Program-made: the position numbers and the translations under genes
Assembly (NCBI RefSeq): GCF_024655565.1
Contig: NZ_JANKOF010000016.1
Location: 1 to 64,000 of the forward strand
DNA: 64,000 nucleotides
Source of the DNA: Nitratireductor sp. ZSWI3
Lineage (GTDB): Bacteria; Pseudomonadota; Alphaproteobacteria; Rhizobiales; Rhizobiaceae
Direction of reading: 5' to 3'
Notes under the pieces: generated by a model
Told to the model about the DNA's origin: nothing
Databases searched by the model: none
The model's input: only the letters and a program-made list of their open reading frames with translations
Part shown: positions 57,518-64,000 of the stretch, in pieces
Layout of the letters: each line of letters starts with the position of its first letter
Position numbering within the stretch: the first letter of the stretch is position 1

Positions 57518-58006
57518 CTACTCCCTGCCCTTCCAGATCACGTCCCGCCCATGGAGCGGCACGGTCGAGACCGCCATCTTGGCCGAGCCGTCCTGCACCT
57601 GGCGGGCATGGGAAAGATAGATCAGCGTGTCGTTCGCCTTGTCATAGATGCGCTTGACCACCACCGATTTCCAGATCAGCGACTGGCGCTGCTTGAACAC
57701 CTCCTCGCCGCCCCGGCCGAGATCGATATCGCCGATGACGATCGGGCCGGTCTGCTGGCATGAGATCGCCGAATTGGAGGGATCCTCGAACCAGTTGCCC
57801 TTCTGCAACCGGTCGATCACGCCGCGATCGAAATAGGTGACATGACAGGTCACGCCCGCGACCTGCGGGTCGTGGATCGCCTCGACGATGATGTCGTTGC
57901 CCAGCCAGTCGACGCCGACTTCGCCCACCTTGTCGGCGGATGCGGGTTGGGAGGCTGTCATGAATGCGACAAGGGCGAAAGGGAGGTAAAAGACTCTCGG
58001 GCGCAC
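57518..58006 (-). CDS. creA: CreA-family periplasmic protein
   Basis: CreA is a conserved periplasmic protein of unknown function. I chose a GTG at 58006 after AGAGG, giving 162 aa that start with a signal peptide (RPRVFYLPFALVAFMTASQPASA); longer ATG starts add about 50 residues that break the signal. Family segments are VGVDWLGNDIIVEAIHDPQVAGVTCHVTYFDRG, LQKGNWFEDPSNSAISCQQTGPI (two cysteines, possible disulfide) and the C-terminal VPLHGRDVIWKGRE. It is the intact parent of the decayed copy at 56530. Confidence 0.9.
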   Translation of the reverse strand: MRPRVFYLPFALVAFMTASQPASADKVGEVGVDWLGNDIIVEAIHDPQVAGVTCHVTYFDRGVIDRLQKGNWFEDPSNSAISCQQTGPIVIGDIDLGRGGEEVFKQRQSLIWKSVVVKRIYDKANDTLIYLSHARQVQDGSAKMAVSTVPLHGRDVIWKGRE

Positions 58007-58122
58007 GTCCAGCCTCTTCGGGTTGCCTGAAACGATGCCCCATATATGGCGACGCCGGATAGAATTGGAACGGTCATCATGAAAAAGAGCGTAGGCCGAA
58101 CGGGATGCGCTCCTGCAGGCAA

Positions 58123-58494
58123 TCAGTCGTCCGAAGTGAGGCCACCATCCATGATCCACAATCCCATGCCGGCGTCCCCGGCCTGCGGATTGTGCCCGGA
58201 CGCAGCGATTTTCTCCATCAGAGCCCTGGCGTGCTGATCATCCAGATCGCGTGTCGCCCTCGCCGCATTCAACCTCACCTGCATGTTGGGGTGGTCGTAG
58301 AGAGCGAACAGCACCCGCCTTTGGTCTCCGGGCTTTTCCTGTAGAGCGCGCAAAATCCTTTGTTTCTCGCCGAACAATCTGTTGAATCTGGAAACCTGGT
58401 TGCCCAGCAAGGCGTGATCCTGTTCCATCCCGATCTCAATGAAGCGCTCGACGAGGCGCTCGGTTTGTAACTTGCGAACATCACGCGGCTTCAT
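58123..58494 (-). CDS. DUF2019 protein, copy C
   Basis: A 123-aa DUF2019 protein, more distant from A and B: MKPRDVRKLQTERLVERFIEIGMEQDHALLGNQVSRFNR, VLFALYDHPNMQVRLNAARATRDLD, PQAGDAGMGLWIMDGG. The ATG at 58494 gives the same length and N-terminus (MKPxD) as copy D. An ATG at 58536, overlapping the copy D stop, would add 14 residues. At 58494 the preceding frame ends K-G-F-S-P-stop in an ATGA overlap, a weak version of the partner-gene tail. It forms an operon with copy D. Confidence 0.85.
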   Translation of the reverse strand: MKPRDVRKLQTERLVERFIEIGMEQDHALLGNQVSRFNRLFGEKQRILRALQEKPGDQRRVLFALYDHPNMQVRLNAARATRDLDDQHARALMEKIAASGHNPQAGDAGMGLWIMDGGLTSDD

Positions 58495-58514
58495 GGGCTG
58501 AAACCCTTGGTCCA
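58491..58514 (-). pseudogene. Weak partner-gene tail before DUF2019 copy C
   Basis: In the frame ending at TGA 58493-58491 the codons read W-T-K-G-F-S-P. Position and ATGA overlap match the other three remnants, but similarity to G-V-L-K-P is slight, so this one may be chance. Confidence 0.3.
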
Positions 58515-58532
58515 AGCGAATTCGCGGACGTT

Positions 58533-58904
58533 TCACTCCGGCTCATAGGACCCCTCGTCCACGGCCCTGAGCATCCACCGCGCGTCGCCCGATTGCGGAT
58601 AGCCCGTCTGGGCGGCAACCTCCTCCAGCACTCTGCGCGCCTGCGCACCGTGAACGGCCAGCGTGTGGATGGCCGCCTTCAGGCGCACCTGAATGTTCTT
58701 ATGCGTATAGAGGACTGAAAGGGCGCTCCGCTGGTCTCCCGGACGCCGCTTCAATTCCCGCACCACCTGCATCATCTGGTCAAAAAGCCGATTGAGGCGC
58801 CGCGTGTCGAGATCGAGTTCTGCTTCATACTGAGCGGTGCAGATTTCCGTAAAGAGCGAGACAAGCCGTTCGGTGGACAGCGATTCAAGGTCTTTAGGTT
58901 TCAT
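58533..58904 (-). CDS. DUF2019 protein, copy D
   Basis: A 123-aa DUF2019 protein, the most divergent copy: MKPKDLESLSTERLVSLFTEICTAQYEAELDLDTRRLNR, ALSVLYTHKNIQVRLKAAIHTLAVHG, YPQSGDARWMLRAVDEG. The conserved R-R-P-G-D-Q-R segment and the HEAT-like VRLKAA remain. The ATG overlaps a TGA that ends an upstream remnant reading GFLIDKGVLKP. It lies 39 bp upstream of copy C, on the same strand. Confidence 0.85.
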   Translation of the reverse strand: MKPKDLESLSTERLVSLFTEICTAQYEAELDLDTRRLNRLFDQMMQVVRELKRRPGDQRSALSVLYTHKNIQVRLKAAIHTLAVHGAQARRVLEEVAAQTGYPQSGDARWMLRAVDEGSYEPE

Positions 58905-58936
58905 GGCTTCAGAACCCCTTTATCGATCAAAAAACC
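58901..58936 (-). pseudogene. C-terminal partner-gene remnant before DUF2019 copy D
   Basis: Twelve codons ending at TGA 58903-58901 read GFLIDKGVLKP. The last five residues, GVLKP, match the tails before copies A and B, and the stop overlaps the DUF2019 ATG (ATGA) in the same way. Confidence 0.5.
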
Positions 58937-59008
58937 ACGCCGGAAGACAGCCCTGCGCAGGGTGCCCCCGCCGAGGATCCGGCAGTCGACAGGGGACGTC
59001 CGGCGCCC

Positions 59009-59623
59009 TCACTCCAGAAACAGCCCCTCCAGAAAGCGCGCCGCGTCCTCGAAGCGGCCTTCGCCGCCGCGCACGGGGCCCAGAACGGCGCGCACCTGCA
59101 CGTCGAAATCGGCATAATGCTGCGTGGTCGCCCAGATGGCGAAGATGAAGTGATAGGGGTCGGCCTTCTTCAGCTTGCCGGCGTGCATCCAGTGAGCGAT
59201 CACCGTCGCCTTCTCGTCCACCAGCGCCTTCAGTTCTCCCTCCAGCATCGGCAGGATGCGCGGCGCGCCCTGCAGGATCTCGTTGGCGAAGAGCCGGCTC
59301 TCGCGCGGATAGTCGCGCGCCATCTCGATCTTGCGGCGGATGTAGGAACGGATTTCCGTGCGCGGGTCGCCGGCCTCGTCCATCTCCTTCAACGGCGCCA
59401 GCCAGGTCTCGAGCAGCCGCCGAATCAAGGTCGCAAAGATCTCCTCCTTGTTCTTGAAATAATAGAGGAGATTGGGCTTCGACATGCCCGCCGCCTCGGC
59501 GATCTGGTCAATCGTCGAGCCGCGGAAACCATGCTGGGAAAAAACCTCGAGCGCCGCCTCGCGGATCAGCTCGCGCTTTTCGCGCTGGATGCGGGTGCGC
59601 TTGGCGGGGGCCGGCTTATCCAT
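59009..59623 (-). CDS. TetR-family regulator (RutR-like)
   Basis: A 204-aa TetR regulator. The helix-turn-helix is GFRGSTIDQIAEAAGMSKPNLLYYFKNKEEIF, residues 32-63. The C-terminal domain (RSYIRRKIEMARDYPRESRLFANEILQGAP ... FDVQVRAVLG) is that of RutR-type regulators (TetR_C_3), which bind uracil or thymine. It is divergent from the pyrimidine-degradation operon and probably controls it; the natural ligand may be uracil or a pathway intermediate. Confidence 0.9.
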   Translation of the reverse strand: MDKPAPAKRTRIQREKRELIREAALEVFSQHGFRGSTIDQIAEAAGMSKPNLLYYFKNKEEIFATLIRRLLETWLAPLKEMDEAGDPRTEIRSYIRRKIEMARDYPRESRLFANEILQGAPRILPMLEGELKALVDEKATVIAHWMHAGKLKKADPYHFIFAIWATTQHYADFDVQVRAVLGPVRGGEGRFEDAARFLEGLFLE

Positions 59624-59772
59624 TGGGTTGGCGCTCCGCGATTCCCACGGGCCTGCGCGTCGTGTCCGGCCGCGCCTCTCGCTTCAACCGCTCTGCGCCT
59701 TCACCTTGGCCCAGCCGATTAGTCCACTGTGGAATGCGCGCCGCGAAAGACATTTCCCCTACTATCCCCTTG

Positions 59773-59814
59773 ACCGCCCATATGGCGGTGTTAACGTTTG
59801 TCCAAACGGTCAAA
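59773..59814. promoter_or_regulatory. Two inverted repeats, candidate RutR-like operators
   Basis: ACCGCC/GGCGGT around CATAT (59773-59789) and TTTGTCC AAAC GGTCAAA (59797-59814, one mismatch between arms) lie in the region between the TetR gene and the operon. The second resembles the known RutR motif with TTGACC/GGTCAA arms. Confidence 0.55.
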
Positions 59815-59898
59815 ATTTGCGTAGCATATCTTTGCGCAAAGCACCAAGCATTGGCCGGGACAAGCCGAGCGCAACAACAATTCAGGGGAAGCTTGGTC

Positions 59899-61227
59899 AT
59901 GCTCGACAGGCTTAACAGGAAGCCGAACGATCTATCCGCGTTCTGGATGCCGTTCACCGCGAACCGGCAGTTCAAGCAGGCACCACGCATGCTGGTGGCC
60001 GCCAAGGACATGCATTACACGGCCGAGGACGGCCGCAAGATCATGGACGGCACCGCCGGCCTGTGGTGCGTGAATGCCGGCCACTGCCGGCCGAAGATCA
60101 CCGAGGCGATCCAGAGCCAGGCGGCCGAGCTCGATTATGCGCCGGCCTTCCAGATGGGCCACCCCATCGTCTTCGAATTCGCCAACCGTCTCGCCGCCAT
60201 CGCGCCGGAAGGCATGGACCATGTGTTCTTCACCAATTCGGGCTCCGAATCGGTGGAGACCGCGCTGAAGATCGCGCTCGCCTATCACCGGGCGAAGGGC
60301 GACGGCTCGCGCTTCCGCCTGATCGGCCGCGAACGCGGCTATCACGGCGTCAATTTCGGCGGCATCTCCGTCGGCGGCATCGTCGCCAACCGCAAGATGT
60401 TCGGCACGCTCCTGACCGGCGTCGACCATCTGCCCCACACGCATCTGCCGGGCAAGAACGCCTTCACGCGTGGCGAGCCCGAGCATGGCGGCGACCTCGC
60501 CGACGAGCTGGAGCGCATCGTGACGCTGCACGACGCCTCGACGATCGCCGCCGTCATCGTCGAGCCGGTGGCCGGGTCGACCGGCGTGCTGATCCCGCCG
60601 AAGGGCTATCTGAAACGCCTGCGCGAGATTTGCGACAAGCACGGCATCCTCCTGATCTTCGACGAGGTCATCACCGGCTTCGGCCGGCTCGGCGCGCCCT
60701 TTGCGGCAGATTGTTTCGGCGTCGTTCCCGACATCATGACCACCGCCAAGGGCGTCACCAACGGCGTCATCCCGATGGGTGCCGTGTTCGTCAGGAAAGA
60801 GATCCACGATGCTTTCATGAACGGCCCCGAGCACCTCATCGAGTTCTTCCACGGCTACACCTATTCGGGCAATCCGATCGCCTGCGCGGCCGGCATCGCC
60901 ACGCTCGACACCTACCAGGAAGAAGGGCTTCTCACCCGCGCCTCGGAGCTTGCCGACCATTGGGCGGACGCGCTTCACTCGCTCAGGGACGAGCCGCATG
61001 TGATCGACATCCGCAACATCGGCCTGGTCGGCGCCATCGAGCTGGAAAGCATTCCCGGAGAGCCCACCAAGCGTGCCTTCTCCGCCTTCCTCAAGGCCTT
61101 CGAGCGAGGCTTCCTGATCCGCACCACCGGCGACATCATCGCCCTGTCGCCTCCCCTGATCATCTCCAGGGGGCAGATCGACGAGCTGGTCGACAACCTT
61201 CGTGACGTGCTGCGGATGGTGGACTGA
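59899..61227 (+). CDS. Class III omega-aminotransferase (probable beta-alanine:pyruvate transaminase)
   Basis: A 442-aa class III PLP aminotransferase. The ATG at 59899 follows AGGGGA; upstream in-frame codons run back over the TetR gene and are not used. Motifs are FWMPFTANRQFKQ near residue 15, GTAGLWCVNAGHCRPKI near 48, FTNSGSESVETALKIA near 113, the PLP-ring Asp in LLIFDEVITGFGRLG near 253 and the Schiff-base Lys in TTAKGVTNG near 287. FWMPFTANR-type starts mark omega-amino acid:pyruvate aminotransferases. It would remove beta-alanine made by the downstream enzymes, giving malonate semialdehyde. Confidence 0.93.
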   Translation: MLDRLNRKPNDLSAFWMPFTANRQFKQAPRMLVAAKDMHYTAEDGRKIMDGTAGLWCVNAGHCRPKITEAIQSQAAELDYAPAFQMGHPIVFEFANRLAAIAPEGMDHVFFTNSGSESVETALKIALAYHRAKGDGSRFRLIGRERGYHGVNFGGISVGGIVANRKMFGTLLTGVDHLPHTHLPGKNAFTRGEPEHGGDLADELERIVTLHDASTIAAVIVEPVAGSTGVLIPPKGYLKRLREICDKHGILLIFDEVITGFGRLGAPFAADCFGVVPDIMTTAKGVTNGVIPMGAVFVRKEIHDAFMNGPEHLIEFFHGYTYSGNPIACAAGIATLDTYQEEGLLTRASELADHWADALHSLRDEPHVIDIRNIGLVGAIELESIPGEPTKRAFSAFLKAFERGFLIRTTGDIIALSPPLIISRGQIDELVDNLRDVLRMVD

Positions 61228-61228
61228 G

Positions 61229-61522
61229 ATGGCTGGCCAGCGAGAGAAAGCCAGCCACGCGGTTCTGGTCGACGACGAGCGCGTGCGCGTCACCCGTTGG
61301 GACTTCGCACCGGGCGCGGAAACCGGATGGCACCGTCATGGCATGGACTATGTCATCACCACGCTGACCCCGTGCTCCTTCCTTCTGGAGCTGCCCGGCG
61401 ACGAGACGGTGCGCAACGATCTGGAGGCCGGCGTCTGCTATCGGCGCAGCGAGGGCGTCGAGCACAACGTGATCAATGCCGGCGACCGGCCGATGGCCTT
61501 CGTGGAAGTCGAACTGAAATAG
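61229..61522 (+). CDS. Small cupin-domain protein
   Basis: A 97-aa single-domain cupin. Metal-ligand segments are GWHRHGMDYVIT (two His, near 34-37) and EGVEHNVINAGDRP (His near 77), the two cupin motifs. It starts 1 bp after the aminotransferase stop, so it is co-translated. No enzymatic function is evident. It may be an isomerase or help remove a reactive intermediate of pyrimidine degradation. Confidence 0.85.
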   Translation: MAGQREKASHAVLVDDERVRVTRWDFAPGAETGWHRHGMDYVITTLTPCSFLLELPGDETVRNDLEAGVCYRRSEGVEHNVINAGDRPMAFVEVELK

Positions 61523-61541
61523 CTGAAGGGGAAATCCGAAC

Positions 61542-62792
61542 ATGGCCGCACCGGGCGAGAACTTGAGGATCAACGCCGACCGTCTCTGGGATTCGTTGAT
61601 GGAGATGGCGAAGATCGGGCCCGGTGTCGCCGGCGGCAACAACCGTCAGACCCTGACCGATGCCGATGGCGAGGGCCGCACCCTGTTCCAGAAATGGTGC
61701 CGGGAAGCGGGCCTCGACATGGGTGTCGACCAGATGGGCACCATGTTCGCGATGCGGCCGGGAACGGACCCTGACGCCCTGCCCGTCTATGTGGGGTCGC
61801 ATCTCGACACCCAGCCGACCGGCGGCAAGTATGACGGCGTGCTCGGCGTGCTCGGCGGGCTCGAGGTCATCCGTACGCTGAACGATCTCGGCATCAAGAC
61901 CCGCCATCCGATCGTCGTCACCAACTGGACCAACGAGGAAGGCACGCGTTATGCGCCCGCCATGCTCGCCTCGGGCGTGTTCGCGGGCATGCACGAGCTC
62001 GAATGGGCCTATGACCGCAAGGACGCGGAAGGAAAGCGCTTCGGCGACGAGTTGCAGCGCATCGGCTGGAAGGGCGACGAGCCGGTCGGCAACCGCAAGA
62101 TGAAGGCCTTCTTCGAACTGCACATCGAGCAAGGCCCGATTCTCGAGGACGAGGACATCGATATCGGCGTCGTCACCCACGGCCAGGGCCTGTGGTGGCT
62201 GCAGGTGACGCTGACCGGCAAGGAGAGCCACACCGGCTCCACCCCCATGCCCAAGCGCCGCAACGCCGGGCTCGGCATGGCGCGCGTGACGGAGCTCGTG
62301 CACGAGGTGGCGATGGATTATCAGCCGGATGCCGTCGGGGCGATCGGCCATGTCGAGGTCTATCCCAATTCGCGCAACGTCATTCCCGGCAAGGCGGTGT
62401 TCACCATCGACATCCGCTCGCCGAACGAGAAGACGCTCGATGAGATGCGCTCGCGCATCGAAGCCGGCATCGCCACGATCTGCGAGGCGCTGGACATCGC
62501 CTTCGAAGTGGAGCCGGTCGGGCACTTCGCCCCGGTTGCCTTCGACGAAGGCTGCGTGAAGGCGGTGCGCGATGCCGCCGAGCGTCTCGGCTACACGCAC
62601 CGCAACATCGTCTCGGGCGCCGGCCACGACGCCTGCTGGATCAACCGCGTCGCACCCACCGCCATGGTGATGTGTCCCTGCGTCGACGGGCTGTCGCACA
62701 ACGAGGCGGAGGAAATCTCGAAGGAATGGGCGCAGGCCGGCGCCGATGTCCTGTTTCACGCGGTGGTGGAAACGGCGGAGATCGTCGAATGA
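61542..62792 (+). CDS. pydC: M20-family amidohydrolase (probable beta-ureidopropionase)
   Basis: A 416-aa zinc hydrolase of the N-carbamoyl-L-amino acid hydrolase / allantoate amidohydrolase / beta-ureidopropionase group. Metal-ligand segments are VYVGSHLDTQPTGGKYDGVLGVLGGLE (His and Asp, near 84-108), NWTNEEGTRYAPAM (Glu near 130), ELHIEQGPILEDE (His near 193) and SGAGHDACWINRV (His near 360). Between dihydropyrimidinase and beta-alanine aminotransferase genes, hydrolysis of N-carbamoyl-beta-alanine to beta-alanine, CO2 and ammonia is the best fit. Confidence 0.92.
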   Translation: MAAPGENLRINADRLWDSLMEMAKIGPGVAGGNNRQTLTDADGEGRTLFQKWCREAGLDMGVDQMGTMFAMRPGTDPDALPVYVGSHLDTQPTGGKYDGVLGVLGGLEVIRTLNDLGIKTRHPIVVTNWTNEEGTRYAPAMLASGVFAGMHELEWAYDRKDAEGKRFGDELQRIGWKGDEPVGNRKMKAFFELHIEQGPILEDEDIDIGVVTHGQGLWWLQVTLTGKESHTGSTPMPKRRNAGLGMARVTELVHEVAMDYQPDAVGAIGHVEVYPNSRNVIPGKAVFTIDIRSPNEKTLDEMRSRIEAGIATICEALDIAFEVEPVGHFAPVAFDEGCVKAVRDAAERLGYTHRNIVSGAGHDACWINRVAPTAMVMCPCVDGLSHNEAEEISKEWAQAGADVLFHAVVETAEIVE

Positions 62793-62841
62793 TCTGACGT
62801 TCCCGCAAACCGCCAAGGACGCCACAAGAACAGGGGAACCC

Positions 62842-64000
62842 ATGTCCAAGGTCATCAAGAACGGAACCATCGTCACCGCCGACCGCACCTGGCAGGCGGA
62901 CGTGCTCATCAAGCACGACAAGATCGTCGGCATCGGCCACGATCTGCACGCAGATCACGAGATCGACGCCACCGGCTGCTATGTGATGCCGGGCGGCATC
63001 GACCCGCACACCCACCTGGAGATGCCCTTCATGGGCACCTACTCCTCCGACGATTTCGAGAGCGGCACGCGCGCCGCCATTTCCGGCGGCACCACGATGG
63101 TCGTCGATTTCTGCCTCCCCTCGCCAGGCCAGTCGCTGCTCGAGGCCATCCAGATGTGGGACAACAAGTCGACCCGCGCCACCTGCGACTACTCCTTCCA
63201 CATGGCCATCACCTGGTGGGGTAAGCAGGTCTTCGACGAGATGCCGCTAGTGGTCGAGAAGGGCATCACCTCCTTCAAGCATTTCATGGCCTACAAGGGC
63301 GCTCTGATGGTGGACGACGACGAGATGTACTCGTCCTTCCAGCGCTGCGCGGAGCTCGGCGCGCTGCCCCTCGTCCATGCCGAGAACGGCGACGTGGTGG
63401 CCCAGCTGCAGGCGAAGCTCCTCGAAGAAGGAAACGACGGCCCCGAGGCGCACGCCTATTCGCGCCCGCCCGAGGTCGAGGGCGAGGCGACCAACCGCGC
63501 CATCATGATCGCCGACATGGCCGGCACGCCGCTCTATGTGGTGCACACCTCCTGCGAGCAGGCGCATGAAGCGATCCGCCGCGCGCGCCAGAAGGGCATG
63601 CGCGTCTTCGGCGAGCCGCTGATCCAGCACCTCGTGCTGGACGAGAGCGAGTATGCCAATCCCGATTGGGACCACGCCGCCCGCCGCGTCATGAGCCCGC
63701 CCTTCCGCAACAAGCTGCATCAGGCGTCGCTGTGGGCCGGCCTGCAGGCGGGCTCGCTGCAGGTGGTGGCGACCGACCACTGCGCCTTCACCACAAAGCA
63801 GAAGCGCACCGGCGTCGGCGACTTCACCAAGATCCCCAACGGCACCGGCGGCCTCGAAGACCGCATGCCGGTCCTGTGGACCTTCGGCGTCAACACCGGC
63901 CGGCTGACCATGAACGAGTTCGTCGCGGTCACCTCCACCAACATTGCAAAAATCCTCAACATGTATCCGCAGAAAGGCGCGATCGTCGAAGGTGCGGATG
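62842..64000 (+). CDS. hydA: Dihydropyrimidinase / D-hydantoinase (3' end cut by window)
   Basis: The first 386 codons of a cyclic amidohydrolase that opens dihydrouracil to N-carbamoyl-beta-alanine. Metal-site motifs are GGIDPHTHLEMPF near residue 53 (the HxH pair), the carboxylated Lys in GITSFKHFMAYKG near 150, PLVHAENGDVV (His near 183), YVVHTSCEQAH (His near 239) and VVATDHCAFT (Asp near 315). The ATG at 62842 lies 49 bp after the upstream stop, with AGGGGA before it. The gene continues past the window end; a dehydrogenase or permease probably follows. Confidence 0.95.
   Translation, partial: MSKVIKNGTIVTADRTWQADVLIKHDKIVGIGHDLHADHEIDATGCYVMPGGIDPHTHLEMPFMGTYSSDDFESGTRAAISGGTTMVVDFCLPSPGQSLLEAIQMWDNKSTRATCDYSFHMAITWWGKQVFDEMPLVVEKGITSFKHFMAYKGALMVDDDEMYSSFQRCAELGALPLVHAENGDVVAQLQAKLLEEGNDGPEAHAYSRPPEVEGEATNRAIMIADMAGTPLYVVHTSCEQAHEAIRRARQKGMRVFGEPLIQHLVLDESEYANPDWDHAARRVMSPPFRNKLHQASLWAGLQAGSLQVVATDHCAFTTKQKRTGVGDFTKIPNGTGGLEDRMPVLWTFGVNTGRLTMNEFVAVTSTNIAKILNMYPQKGAIVEGAD

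Larger units (their letters stand above)
56089..57915. repeat. Ancient tandem duplication, exact 988-bp period
   Basis: Unit 1 (about 56089-56927) and unit 2 (about 57077-57915) are homologous. The DUF2019 starts (56124/57112), the creA stop codons (56530/57518), an internal creA landmark (56827/57815) and the last shared bases (56927/57915) are all offset by 988. So no net insertion or deletion separates them over about 800 bp, although many bases differ. Homology stops abruptly at 56927/57915. Confidence 0.85.

Overview
The window is a high-GC alphaproteobacterial chromosome segment. The best fit is the order Hyphomicrobiales (Rhizobiales), probably a Phyllobacteriaceae/Mesorhizobium-like organism. 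This rests on the rhizobial gene order of the cell-division cluster, FtsZ with a long Ala/Pro-rich linker, betaine-lipid genes btaAB, a reductive pyrimidine-degradation operon and short intergenic palindromes of a rhizobial type. The placement is inference; no 16S rRNA gene lies in the window. I saw no tRNA, insertion sequence, prophage or CRISPR array.

Layout. 1-18250 (minus strand): a nearly complete dcw cluster, mraZ-rsmH-ftsL-ftsI-murE-murF-mraY-murD-ftsW-murG-murC-murB, a 253-bp gap, then ddl-ftsQ-ftsA-ftsZ (ftsZ cut by the window edge). Most junctions overlap by 4 bp. Upstream of mraZ is a four-repeat TGGGN array on a 10-bp period that looks like the MraZ operator. 18627-23009: a trans-sulfuration enzyme, the RNase P RNA gene rnpB, a lytic transglycosylase, an AmpD-like amidase, a TerB/DnaJ protein and a small lipoprotein. 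23163-30388: a MarR regulator and TRAP transporter (dctPQM) divergent from a fused 5-oxoprolinase, with a 17-bp palindrome in the shared promoter region. 30494-32527: btaAB, preceded by a Pho-box-like triplet and tandem hairpins that contain the ribosome binding site. 32515-38742: a serine hydrolase, two peptidoglycan-cleaving enzymes, a Kef-type antiporter and an ornithine-type decarboxylase. 39043-43811: an EamA transporter, a 28-residue membrane microprotein, metF coupled to an ArsR-methyltransferase fusion with its own palindrome, a DUF2293 protein and a class IV aminotransferase. 43819-51575: a KAS III-like enzyme, EttA, a DsrE-like periplasmic protein, an alpha/beta hydrolase, a coupled CoA-transferase/ThDP-enzyme pair and a glycine-zipper microprotein. 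51772-56071: paaABCDE (phenylacetyl-CoA epoxidase) divergent from a hotdog thioesterase. 59009-64000: a RutR-like regulator with a pyrimidine/hydantoin catabolic operon.

The most unusual part is 56089-58936. Four DUF2019 genes (two on each strand) surround an intact creA and a decayed creA copy. Two of them, with their convergent creA genes, form an ancient tandem duplication with an exact 988-bp offset. Each DUF2019 start codon overlaps (ATGA) the stop codon of a short remnant of an upstream partner gene whose tail reads roughly G-V-L-K/E-P-stop. This is what repeated capture of the 3' end of a two-gene module would leave, as seen in toxin-immunity (polyimmunity) loci. That interpretation is inference; the repeated architecture is visible in the sequence.
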